Of a stretch of DNA of 9,683 bases, positions 1-6,353 are shown in pieces. This DNA is from Leptospiraceae bacterium (GTDB lineage: Bacteria > Spirochaetota > Leptospiria > Leptospirales > Leptospiraceae). The position numbers and the translations under genes are program-made. The stretch is taken from the NCBI GenBank assembly GCA_027485405.1, contig JAIXRB010000196.1:1-9683 (forward strand), read 5' to 3'. Each line of letters opens with the position of its first letter. The first letter of the stretch is position 1. The notes beneath the pieces were generated by a model, which saw only the letters and a list, made by a program, of their open reading frames with translations, was not told where the DNA came from and did no database searches.

Positions 1-811
1 GATCTTCAATGGTATCTCGAAAACTCTTCCTAGAGTCTCTAAACTCTAATGGGGCATCAGGTTGAATCACACCTACTTCCCTATAACCTTCGGGAGTCAC
101 TTCAGACCAATATCGAAACAAATAAAAACCACTCCCCCAGAAAATTACCACCCAAAGGAAAATGATTAAAAACTGTAACCATGTGACTGGTTTCAATGCC
201 CATTTTTTTAAATGAACCCAATGAATCGAAAGCTTCTTTGCCAAGAACATCCAAGAAAATCTAGCAAAAAGTAAGCGAATAAACCGGAACAATAGATAAG
301 AACCAAAGAAAAGAAAAACACTCAAGCCATATGCGCTGGCAAACTCGGCAGTTTGTGCTAGAATCACGTTTTCACCCACCACATTCCCCCAATACCAGGG
401 AAAAACTTGAGGAGTAAAGAATTCAGAGAATAGAACAGAGAAACCCGCGAGAAAAGCTTTATGCTTTGGAACTTTTCGAATCAGAAAAGAAAAAAGCAAA
501 AGAAAGACCGGGAATTTTAAATTTAAAAAAGCACCCGAAAGAAAAAAAATTGGCAAAGCAAGGAACCAAGGAAAGCCACCAAACACAGTGACCATATGGT
601 AAATCCAATGAAAAGAACAGGAATAAAAAACTATACCAAATCCGATTCCATGTAGAAAGAGAATTTTCCATTGTCCCCGATACTGCTTTTCGATCCAAAA
701 CAAGGGAAATGGAGCCAACCAAGCAAAACTTGAAAAAGAAAAGGGAGCAAAAGCTAGTGCCGAAAAGAAACCTAGCCAAAGATAAGAAAAAAGGGAGGTC
801 AAAATCTGCAT
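1..811 (-). CDS. lnt: Apolipoprotein N-acyltransferase (Lnt), N-terminal part, 3' end outside the window
   Basis: Adds the third acyl chain to the N-terminal cysteine of lipoproteins at the inner membrane. An open frame of 270 codons runs off the left edge. The start is ATG at 811 with GGGAG at 817-821, five bases upstream. Residues 1-40 read like an Lnt N-terminus (FAPFSF then WLAPFPLFW), followed by SFHWIYHMV around 66-74, EFFTPQVFPWYWGN around 130-143 and several hydrophobic spans (about 5-35, 49-66, 79-95, 100-112, 160-185, 210-232). GVIQPDAP at 247-254 marks entry into the nitrilase-type catalytic domain. The Glu-Lys-Cys triad known for this family lies beyond the window, so activity cannot be judged. 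It sits 38 bp downstream of the PIN/TRAM gene on the same strand, with no terminator between, so co-transcription is likely. Family assignment is from remembered motifs. Confidence 0.88.
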   Translation of the reverse strand, partial: MQILTSLFSYLWLGFFSALAFAPFSFSSFAWLAPFPLFWIEKQYRGQWKILFLHGIGFGIVFYSCSFHWIYHMVTVFGGFPWFLALPIFFLSGAFLNLKFPVFLLLFSFLIRKVPKHKAFLAGFSVLFSEFFTPQVFPWYWGNVVGENVILAQTAEFASAYGLSVFLFFGSYLLFRFIRLLFARFSWMFLAKKLSIHWVHLKKWALKPVTWLQFLIIFLWVVIFWGSGFYLFRYWSEVTPEGYREVGVIQPDAPLEFRDSRKSFRDTIED

Positions 812-849
812 TTTTACTCCCTTTTCTAATTTATACACCGAACAAAGAT

Positions 850-1887
850 CTACGACTTATTATAGTTATTTGATCCACTCTGGACTTTCGTAAAGATCAT
901 TTTTCCAGCGGCAGTTTGGATGATTGAAGTTACAACAACACGAACTTCTTTTCCAACTAAATAACCACCGTTTTCGATCACTACCATCGTTCCATCTTCT
1001 AGGTAGCCAATTCCTTGGTTTTCGTCTTTTCCTTCTTTGATGACGGAAATTGGAAATTCTTCACCAGGTAGCACAACTGGTTTCAAGGCATTGGCAAGAT
1101 TGTTTAGGTTTAATACACGAACACCTTGGAGCTCAGCTACTTTGTTCAAGTTAAAGTCGTTCGTAACAATGGCACCACCTGTATCCCGCGCCAACTTAAC
1201 TAACTTTTGATCGACTTCACGAGTATCTGAATAGTCGGTGTAGGTGATTTTCACTTCAATAGATCCCTTTCTTTGCAATTTGTTCAACATATCCAAACCC
1301 CTTCGACCACGGGCTCTTTTGATTGGATCTGGAGAATCTGAAATCAACTGAATCTCGCGAAGAACGAAATTAGGCAAAATCAAAGGCCCGTCGATAAAGT
1401 GGGTATCTGCAATGTCCAGAATTCGACCATCGATCACCACAGAAGTATCTAGAATCTTGTCTTTGGTTTTAGATGCCTCACCGCCTTCCAATGCGGAAGT
1501 CAAAGAGAAGCCAGCAGGTCCCCCGCCACCACCAAAGATTCCCAATCCTGGTTTTTTTGCGAAACTTGTTCCCAATTTGATTCCAAACAAAAGGGACAGA
1601 AAGTAGACAAAAAGTGCTCCGGTGGTCCAGCCCAAGTCTTGGAGTAAGTTTGCCGGGTAGCTTGCAACGCCCAGACCGAGCAATGCTCCCACTAAAGCGC
1701 AAAAAAGATAATCAGCTTTCCATTCTGGGAAAAGTCGTTTCTCACCGAACTGGAGAATCAGTCCAGCTAGAAGCACAAAGACAGTGAAGAGAAGAGCTGT
1801 TAACAAATCTCTTGAGTCGAAGAAGAAAAAGAAAAAAGAAATCCCGGCGATCCCTAAGGAACCCAGGCTTTGTAGAAGTAGTTTCAT
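850..1887 (-). CDS. Membrane-anchored PIN/TRAM domain protein (YacL-like)
   Basis: About 345 residues, probably a membrane-tethered ribonuclease-like or RNA-binding protein. The cellular substrate of this family is not known to me. Residues 1-108 hold about four hydrophobic spans, followed by a linker with five glycines in a row. The PIN domain (about 145-270) opens with LDTSVVIDGR. Its acidic residues, numbered from the alternative GTG, include D149, E180, D228 and D246 (TNDFN), the pattern expected for metal binding. The C-terminal TRAM domain (about 280-335) contains GIGYLEDGTMVVIENG, a putative RNA-binding fold. A GTG at 1893 in the same frame would add two residues. I prefer ATG at 1887 because AGGA at 1897-1900 is 9 bases from it but only 3 from the GTG. 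The gene lies 40 bp after carD and 38 bp before lnt on the same strand. Confidence 0.88.
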   Translation of the reverse strand: MKLLLQSLGSLGIAGISFFFFFFDSRDLLTALLFTVFVLLAGLILQFGEKRLFPEWKADYLFCALVGALLGLGVASYPANLLQDLGWTTGALFVYFLSLLFGIKLGTSFAKKPGLGIFGGGGGPAGFSLTSALEGGEASKTKDKILDTSVVIDGRILDIADTHFIDGPLILPNFVLREIQLISDSPDPIKRARGRRGLDMLNKLQRKGSIEVKITYTDYSDTREVDQKLVKLARDTGGAIVTNDFNLNKVAELQGVRVLNLNNLANALKPVVLPGEEFPISVIKEGKDENQGIGYLEDGTMVVIENGGYLVGKEVRVVVTSIIQTAAGKMIFTKVQSGSNNYNKS

Positions 1888-1896
1888 ATTCACAAA

Positions 1897-1900
1897 TCCT
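1897..1900 (-). promoter_or_regulatory. Shine-Dalgarno that decides the PIN/TRAM start
   Basis: On the minus strand AGGA precedes both GTG (1893) and ATG (1887). Spacing is 3 bases to the GTG and 9 to the ATG, so the ATG is the likelier start. The gain or loss is only two residues. Confidence 0.5.
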
Positions 1901-1927
1901 AAAAGTCAGATTTGAGTCTTTGAGAAG

Positions 1928-2506
1928 TTATTCCAAATCTAAATCGTCGTCTTCTTTTGGTGGAGGTGGCGGAGCCATCCCTTGCACCGAAGCCGCTAGT
2001 ACATCAGAAACAATATTTCCCGCCTCTTCTGTCGGGACGCCCTTACTCAGCGCGATTTCCATCTTCACTAAGTTGTAAGCACTCTCGTAGAGTTTTCTTT
2101 CCATGATCGAGAGTTCTTTGCCATAAGCTCGTTTGTATAGATTGCGACAAACATCTGCCACTTCAAATATGGATCCTGATTTGATCTTGTTCATATTGTT
2201 TTGGTAGCGGACTTTCCAATCCTCTTCGGTATCAACTTCATCTTTTTTCAAAAGGGTTAGAACCTTTTTAATGTCTTTTTTATCGATGATAGATCGAATA
2301 CCGACGTCAATGGCACGTTCCACAGGAATGCTGACCTTCATTTTCGATCCTTGGATCTCCATGATGTAACAGTCTTTTTTCTTTCCTAGGATGAGCTTTT
2401 TAGCGACTTCCGTGACTTCCCCTACTCCGTGAATAGGGTAAACTACGTAATCTCCCACCTTGAATTTAGGCTCTTTGGGTTTTTCTATTTGTTTCTTTGT
2501 AGCCAA
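1928..2506 (-). CDS. carD: CarD family RNA polymerase-binding transcription regulator
   Basis: 192 residues. CarD proteins bind the RNA polymerase beta subunit and modulate open-complex stability, often at rRNA and stress promoters. Residues 14-70 form the Tudor-like polymerase-interaction domain (FKVGDYVVYPIHGVG, then YIMEIQG and VPVERA-like SIPVERA). Residues about 75-175 form the helical DNA-binding domain. W97 in DWKVRYQNNMNKIKSG corresponds to the conserved tryptophan that wedges into the promoter in this family. The tail is unusual: a run of five prolines (179-183) followed by acidic residues. The start codon is TTG at 2506. No in-frame ATG or GTG lies between the predicted transcription start and this TTG, and the only purine-rich site, GGAAG at 2520-2524, is 13 bases away, so initiation may be weak. 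The PIN/TRAM gene follows by 40 bp. Confidence 0.93.
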   Translation of the reverse strand: MATKKQIEKPKEPKFKVGDYVVYPIHGVGEVTEVAKKLILGKKKDCYIMEIQGSKMKVSIPVERAIDVGIRSIIDKKDIKKVLTLLKKDEVDTEEDWKVRYQNNMNKIKSGSIFEVADVCRNLYKRAYGKELSIMERKLYESAYNLVKMEIALSKGVPTEEAGNIVSDVLAASVQGMAPPPPPKEDDDLDLE

Positions 2507-2526
2507 GTAGGTATAATAACTTCCAA

Positions 2527-2545
2527 ATACTCTTACTTAGAGTAT
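2527..2545. repeat. Perfect inverted repeat over the carD -10 box and start site
   Basis: ATACTCT at 2527-2533 and AGAGTAT at 2539-2545 are exact reverse complements around a 5-bp centre. The repeat covers five of the six -10 bases and the predicted transcription start, a typical place for a repressor site. No regulator can be named from the sequence. Confidence 0.5.
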
Positions 2546-2569
2546 AAACCAGAAAAAGCGGTTTGTCAA
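2541..2569 (-). promoter_or_regulatory. Predicted sigma70 promoter of the carD operon
   Basis: Reading the minus strand, TTGACA (2569-2564) is followed by a 17-base spacer and TATACT (2546-2541). This is a perfect -35 box, optimal spacing and five of six matches in the -10 box. A run of eight T just upstream of the -35 box could act as an UP-like AT tract. Transcription would start near 2534, giving a leader of about 28 nt before the TTG start of carD. Confidence 0.82.
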
Positions 2570-2628
2570 GGCTAGACAAAAAAAATAGACTAATATCTGC
2601 CCAATTCAGGGAAAAAAGAACAACATTC

Positions 2629-3240
2629 CTAGAAGCGAATGGTTTTTACGGAAGCCTCAGAGAGTTCGGGGGAACTTTTTCGAATTCGTTCTAGGGCTTC
2701 TTTGGCATCTTCCATTTTATAGAAATATCCAGCATATAGTTTACCAGTAGAAGTGCGGAAAATTCTTCCTTTCAGAGACTCCTCTGCTGAAACCAGTTTC
2801 TTTCCAGTTTGGTTTGCTTCCTCTGGAGAAAAATCGCCTATTTGAACCATATAGTTGATCTGATCATTCTTAGGTGGAAATTTAAGACCAGTTGCAAATC
2901 CAGCCAATGAAGAGTCAGAAGAGCTAGATTCTGATGAATTGGAATCGATCTTTGGCTTTGAGTCCTGAGGTTCTTGGGCAATTGACCCTTTATTTGTCTT
3001 TTTTCCGAGATTTGCAAAACTACGTTCTTGTTTCTCTTGAAAAGTTTGCTCTTTTTGACTCAGCTGAATCCCAACTACCATCCCGGCAGTAAATAGAAGA
3101 ATGGCGCCAATAACGAGGAAAAGCGGAGAGCTCAACTTTGGCGGACTTATCGGAAGGCTAGTTGTCGGGGATGAAAACACGGGAGGATTCGAACTAACCG
3201 CGGAAGGTCTAAGCCGTCTTGAATAATCGATATTTTGCAT
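2629..3240 (-). CDS. SPOR-domain membrane protein
   Basis: 203 residues. The protein has a cytoplasmic N-terminus rich in Ser and Pro (1-38), one membrane span (about 39-61), a Ser/Lys/Gln-rich low-complexity linker (about 62-125) and a C-terminal SPOR domain (about 128-203, starting NYMVQIGDF). SPOR domains bind denuded septal peptidoglycan, and this bitopic layout is shared with FtsN- and DedD-like division proteins, so a periplasmic cell-wall role is likely. I do not recognise the specific gene. The start is ATG at 3240 with only a weak purine stretch upstream. It lies just downstream of the oxidase operon terminator and upstream of the carD promoter, and is probably its own unit with no functional link to either neighbour. 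Confidence 0.82.
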   Translation of the reverse strand: MQNIDYSRRLRPSAVSSNPPVFSSPTTSLPISPPKLSSPLFLVIGAILLFTAGMVVGIQLSQKEQTFQEKQERSFANLGKKTNKGSIAQEPQDSKPKIDSNSSESSSSDSSLAGFATGLKFPPKNDQINYMVQIGDFSPEEANQTGKKLVSAEESLKGRIFRTSTGKLYAGYFYKMEDAKEALERIRKSSPELSEASVKTIRF

Positions 3241-3282
3241 AGAATCCGAATTCTCTTTCTACAGACATCGGAATCTCAAAGG

Positions 3283-3331
3283 AAAAAATTCAGAATTTTT
3301 TAAGGAACTAGGGCTTAAGTTCAGCCCTAGT
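3283..3331 (-). terminator. Hairpin cluster ending the cytochrome oxidase operon
   Basis: Transcripts leaving coxD first meet a perfect 9-bp stem (ACTAGGGCT at 3307-3315, AGCCCTAGT at 3323-3331, 7-nt loop), 23 bp after the coxD stop. A second A/T palindrome follows (AAAAAATT at 3283-3290, AATTTTTT at 3294-3301), which supplies a run of six U in the RNA. The U run does not directly abut the GC-rich stem, so this is a composite rather than a textbook intrinsic terminator. Confidence 0.6.
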
Positions 3332-3354
3332 GAGAACTTGCGACGCTCTTCTTT

Positions 3355-3951
3355 TTAGAAATACTTTTTAGTCGGGAATTCTGGCGAAGGAAGAACTCGT
3401 GAAATAATGTCTCCCATCGAGAAAGCGAACAACAAAAGCAAAAAGGCAAATGCAGAAAGAAAGATGACTCTGTTGAGAAGGTTGTCATACTTTAAATGCA
3501 TGAAATAGGCCAATACAAAGAAGGCTTTGCAAGAAGCGACTGCCATAGCAATGATCATGTTCCAACGACCCATATCGTAAAGAGAAACCCAGACAGTGAT
3601 CACAGTTCCAACGAATAGTATACCTAAAACGGCAAGATAAGTAGAAATAGGAATGACATGGTGTTCAGCATGCTCTTCTTCTTCACCGTCTTCTACCCAC
3701 ATTGCAGAAGAAGAATGGTCTTCTGTATGTGTCTCTTCGCCTAATACGAATTTAAGAACTTTGTTTTCCTTATTTTCTTTTTTAAATTCATCAGCTCTTC
3801 CTGTTTGGAAGAATTGGGAGAACCAGTTCACAATAAAACCCACTATGGTAACGGTTGCAATGCCTGGAGCAAAGATACCGAACCCTAAAACTGGGGTTGC
3901 TACCGCGACGATAGCAATAAAGTAAAGACCATAATTGACAATATATTCCAT
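3355..3951 (-). CDS. coxD: Cytochrome c oxidase subunit IV with an N-terminal extension
   Basis: 198 residues, about twice the usual size of bacterial subunit IV. Residues about 99-185 are the canonical part: three membrane spans with SCKAFFVLAYFMHLKYDN at 140-157, the most recognisable signature of the prokaryotic COX4 family. The subunit is non-catalytic and thought to help assembly or stability. Residues 1-48 add one or two extra hydrophobic spans. Residues 52-98 are a highly charged linker ending in a Glu/His-rich cluster (EEEEHAEHH, 90-98). Start ATG at 3951 has an excellent Shine-Dalgarno, AAGGAG at 3959-3964, which overlaps the coxC stop codon 11 bp away, so translation is probably coupled. 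It is the last gene of the operon. Confidence 0.85.
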   Translation of the reverse strand: MEYIVNYGLYFIAIVAVATPVLGFGIFAPGIATVTIVGFIVNWFSQFFQTGRADEFKKENKENKVLKFVLGEETHTEDHSSSAMWVEDGEEEEHAEHHVIPISTYLAVLGILFVGTVITVWVSLYDMGRWNMIIAMAVASCKAFFVLAYFMHLKYDNLLNRVIFLSAFAFLLLLFAFSMGDIISRVLPSPEFPTKKYF

Positions 3952-3958
3952 GATTTAA

Positions 3959-3964
3959 CTCCTT
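3959..3964 (-). promoter_or_regulatory. Shine-Dalgarno of coxD embedded in the coxC stop
   Basis: AAGGAG on the minus strand is seven bases before the coxD ATG and shares two bases with the coxC TAA (3963-3965). coxA has the same layout (AGGAG at 6351-6355 over the coxB stop), which suggests translational coupling along the operon. Confidence 0.75.
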
Positions 3965-4739
3965 AACCGACCAGATACAATAAAGGGAATAAGTAGATCC
4001 AAACTAAGTCCACGACGTGCCAGAACAGACCTACACCTTCTACTGGTGTATAAAAAGCAGGTCCTACTGTTTTGCGCATGGATTTTACCATCACCCAAAA
4101 AATCAATCCGGCACCAGCTAGAACGTGGATTCCGTGCAATCCGGTCATTACAAAGTAAAAACCATAGAACATTTCCCATTTTGGTTGGGATATCACTGCT
4201 TGGAGTTTTGTGGCTTCTTCAGCTGAAACATGGTTTGCTTCCATAGCGGCTTTGTCTTTGAGTAGAGCACTTACTTTGGTTTCACATTTTTCTCGACCGC
4301 CGCCTTTTCCGCAAATCGGGTCGACCAACGAGAATTTTCCAGGAACAGTCCCTACATGAAACTTGTGCGTGTATTCGAAGTATTTCACTACCATAAAGAT
4401 AGCGGCACAAGCGATCGTCAATGCGAGCATGATAGTTGCTAGTTGGTGTTTTCCTTTTTGCACATAACTGATAGCCGCCGCCATCGTAAATGAACTAAAT
4501 AGAAGTACCACAGTGTTCACTGCACCGAGTTTCCAATCTAAAGTATGCGATCCGTTTTTAAACACTTCGGGATAAAGCGAGTGGTAGATTAGGTATCCTA
4601 CAAAGAGACCCCCAAACATGAGGATCTCCGTGCAAAGGAAAAGCCAAATACCTTGCTTCGAGGAAGCATACTGATGGTCAGCACTTTTGAAATGGTGCTG
4701 GTGGTGGAATTCGCCTTGTGTCGTACTAACGGAAGTCAT
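3963..4739 (-). CDS. coxC: Cytochrome c oxidase subunit III
   Basis: 258 residues, a membrane subunit of the oxidase core that stabilises proton uptake in this family. Family signatures are WLFLCTEILMFGGLF (32-46, with E39), KYFEYTHK (119-126), FYFVMTGLHGIHVLAG (194-209) and HVVDLVWIYLFPLLYLV at the C-terminus (241-257). About five to six spans are visible, fitting the short bacterial form without the first two spans of the mitochondrial type. The His-rich N-terminus (HHQHH at 12-16) precedes the first span. The loop between about 130 and 187 is longer than I expect and carries two cysteines, C143 and C152. The start ATG at 4739 lies inside coxA, overlapping it by 14 bp, with AGGA four bases upstream. 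The coxD Shine-Dalgarno overlaps the stop. Confidence 0.95.
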   Translation of the reverse strand: MTSVSTTQGEFHHQHHFKSADHQYASSKQGIWLFLCTEILMFGGLFVGYLIYHSLYPEVFKNGSHTLDWKLGAVNTVVLLFSSFTMAAAISYVQKGKHQLATIMLALTIACAAIFMVVKYFEYTHKFHVGTVPGKFSLVDPICGKGGGREKCETKVSALLKDKAAMEANHVSAEEATKLQAVISQPKWEMFYGFYFVMTGLHGIHVLAGAGLIFWVMVKSMRKTVGPAFYTPVEGVGLFWHVVDLVWIYLFPLLYLVG

Positions 4740-6342
4740 AGGGTCCTGCAGTTACTGTTGGAGTGTTGATAAAATTTTCATGAGGAGGAGGAGAGGAAGT
4801 TTGCCATTCGAGCGTTTTTGCACCCCAAGGATTGTCAGAGGCTTTTTCACCTTTGAGCAGTCCATGGATCATAGTAACCAGAACAACCAAGAATCCAGCA
4901 CCGATCAACCAAGAACCGACTGTGGAAATCTGGTTCAGGTTTGTGTATTCTGGAAGATAGTCGAAGTATCGGCGAGGCATTCCCATCGCTCCGAGCACAA
5001 ATTGTGGGAAAAAGGTAACATTAAAACCAGTGAAGATGAGAACCCAAGAGATCCTTCCACCCAATTCTGATGTCATTTTTCCAAACATTTTTGGGAACCA
5101 ATACAATATCCCGCCCACAAGTGCCATCAGTGTTCCACCCACCATTACATAGTGAAAGTGAGCTACGACAAAATATGTATCGTGGAAGTGGATATCGATT
5201 CCAGTAGAGGCAAGAAAAACCCCAGTCAATCCACCTATTGTAAAAAGAAACATAAACCCAATCGCATAAAGCATAGGAGCCTCAAACGAAACCGTGCCCC
5301 TATACATAGTGGAAATCCAGTTAAAAAGCTTAATGGCAGTCGGAACCCCAACAAACATAGTGATCAAAGAAAAAATGATCCCAGCCAATGTGGATTGCCC
5401 AGAAACAAACATATGGTGTCCCCAGACCAAAAAAGAAACCGCGGCGATTGCTACCGAAGAATAGGCAATAGCTCGGTATCCGAAGATAGTCTTTTTGGAG
5501 AAAGCTGTTACTAGCTCAGATATCACTCCCATTGCTGGTAAAATCATAATATAAACAGCCGGGTGAGAATAGAACCAAAAGAAGTGCTGAAACAAAACTG
5601 GATCCCCGCCCAATTCTGGATCAAAGATTCCAACTCCGAGCGTTTTTTCTGCCACAATCAAAAGAAGAGTGATAGCAAGCGTTGGTGTAGCTAGGATCTG
5701 AATGATAGACGTAGAGTATAGGGCCCAAACCAAAAGAGGAATGCGATCCATACCCATGCCTGGCGCTCTAAGTTTGTGGGTTGTAACAATAAAGTTCAAT
5801 CCAGTTAGAATGGAAGAGAAACCCATTGTAAAAGCCCCGAGGACTAAGAGAATCACACCATTTCCTGTTTTTGCCGTTGAATACGGAGTGTAAAACGTCC
5901 AACCAGTATCGACTTGGTTAAAATACATAGCGGAAGCCGCGAGAGCCGCTCCAGCCAGAAAGATATAGTAGGAAGCCAAGTTTAGCCTAGGAAAAGCGAC
6001 GTCCTTTGCACCTAACTGAATTGGTAAAACAAAGTTTCCAAGGAAGGCGGGAATGCCAGGAATGATCACCATGAATACCATGATGGCACCGTGAAAAGTC
6101 ATAAACTTGTTGTAGGTGTCCGGATCTAAGAGTGGCTCAGCTCCGAATTTTGCCAGGTGCAATCGAATGCCCATGGCGAAGAAACCACCGATCAAAAACA
6201 AGGTGGCCACCGTGACAAGATACATGATACCAATTCGTTTATGGTCTTTGGTTGTCATCCAAGACCAGATTCCGGACTGATGGTTTAGATAATCATGTCC
6301 TGCATGAACATCATGAGCGTGTTGTGTTTGAACTGAACTCAT
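4726..6342 (-). CDS. coxA: Cytochrome c oxidase subunit I, A2-type heme-copper oxidase
   Basis: 538 residues, twelve expected spans. This catalytic subunit reduces oxygen to water and pumps protons. Ligands visible: H84 (TFHG) and H397 for heme a, H395 for heme a3, and H260, H309 and H310 for CuB, with Y264 in position for the His-Tyr crosslink. H387 (FHDTY) fits the Mg site. The K-channel lysine is K338 in VPTAIKLF and the D-channel entry is D114 in KDVAFPRLN. At the position of the usual D-channel glutamate the motif reads YSHPAV (258-263), which defines the A2 subfamily, as in Rhodothermus marinus caa3. The N-terminus is His-rich (HAHDVHAGH). ATG at 6342 has AGGAG 8 bases upstream, overlapping the coxB TAG stop. 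The 3' end overlaps coxC by 14 bp. Confidence 0.97.
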   Translation of the reverse strand: MSSVQTQHAHDVHAGHDYLNHQSGIWSWMTTKDHKRIGIMYLVTVATLFLIGGFFAMGIRLHLAKFGAEPLLDPDTYNKFMTFHGAIMVFMVIIPGIPAFLGNFVLPIQLGAKDVAFPRLNLASYYIFLAGAALAASAMYFNQVDTGWTFYTPYSTAKTGNGVILLVLGAFTMGFSSILTGLNFIVTTHKLRAPGMGMDRIPLLVWALYSTSIIQILATPTLAITLLLIVAEKTLGVGIFDPELGGDPVLFQHFFWFYSHPAVYIMILPAMGVISELVTAFSKKTIFGYRAIAYSSVAIAAVSFLVWGHHMFVSGQSTLAGIIFSLITMFVGVPTAIKLFNWISTMYRGTVSFEAPMLYAIGFMFLFTIGGLTGVFLASTGIDIHFHDTYFVVAHFHYVMVGGTLMALVGGILYWFPKMFGKMTSELGGRISWVLIFTGFNVTFFPQFVLGAMGMPRRYFDYLPEYTNLNQISTVGSWLIGAGFLVVLVTMIHGLLKGEKASDNPWGAKTLEWQTSSPPPHENFINTPTVTAGPYDFR

Positions 6343-6353
6343 TTTCGTTACTC

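Noticed and set aside
459..779. Open frame of 106 codons on the minus strand, very rich in Phe
   Set aside because: It lies fully inside the lnt coding region in another frame. The lnt frame has a good start with Shine-Dalgarno and family motifs; this one has neither.
1412..2078. Plus-strand frames opposite the PIN/TRAM and carD genes
   Set aside because: Low-complexity antisense frames (Pro-, Ser- and Lys/Arg-rich) overlapping well-supported genes, without Shine-Dalgarno or family likeness.
2571..2628. Terminator for the SPOR gene
   Set aside because: A run of eight T is present on the minus strand, but the only hairpin upstream is a three-base stem (CCC/GGG), too weak to call.
3653..5893. 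Several plus-strand frames of 60-127 codons opposite coxD, coxC and coxA
   Set aside because: Antisense shadows of conserved oxidase genes; their composition follows from the complementary strand.
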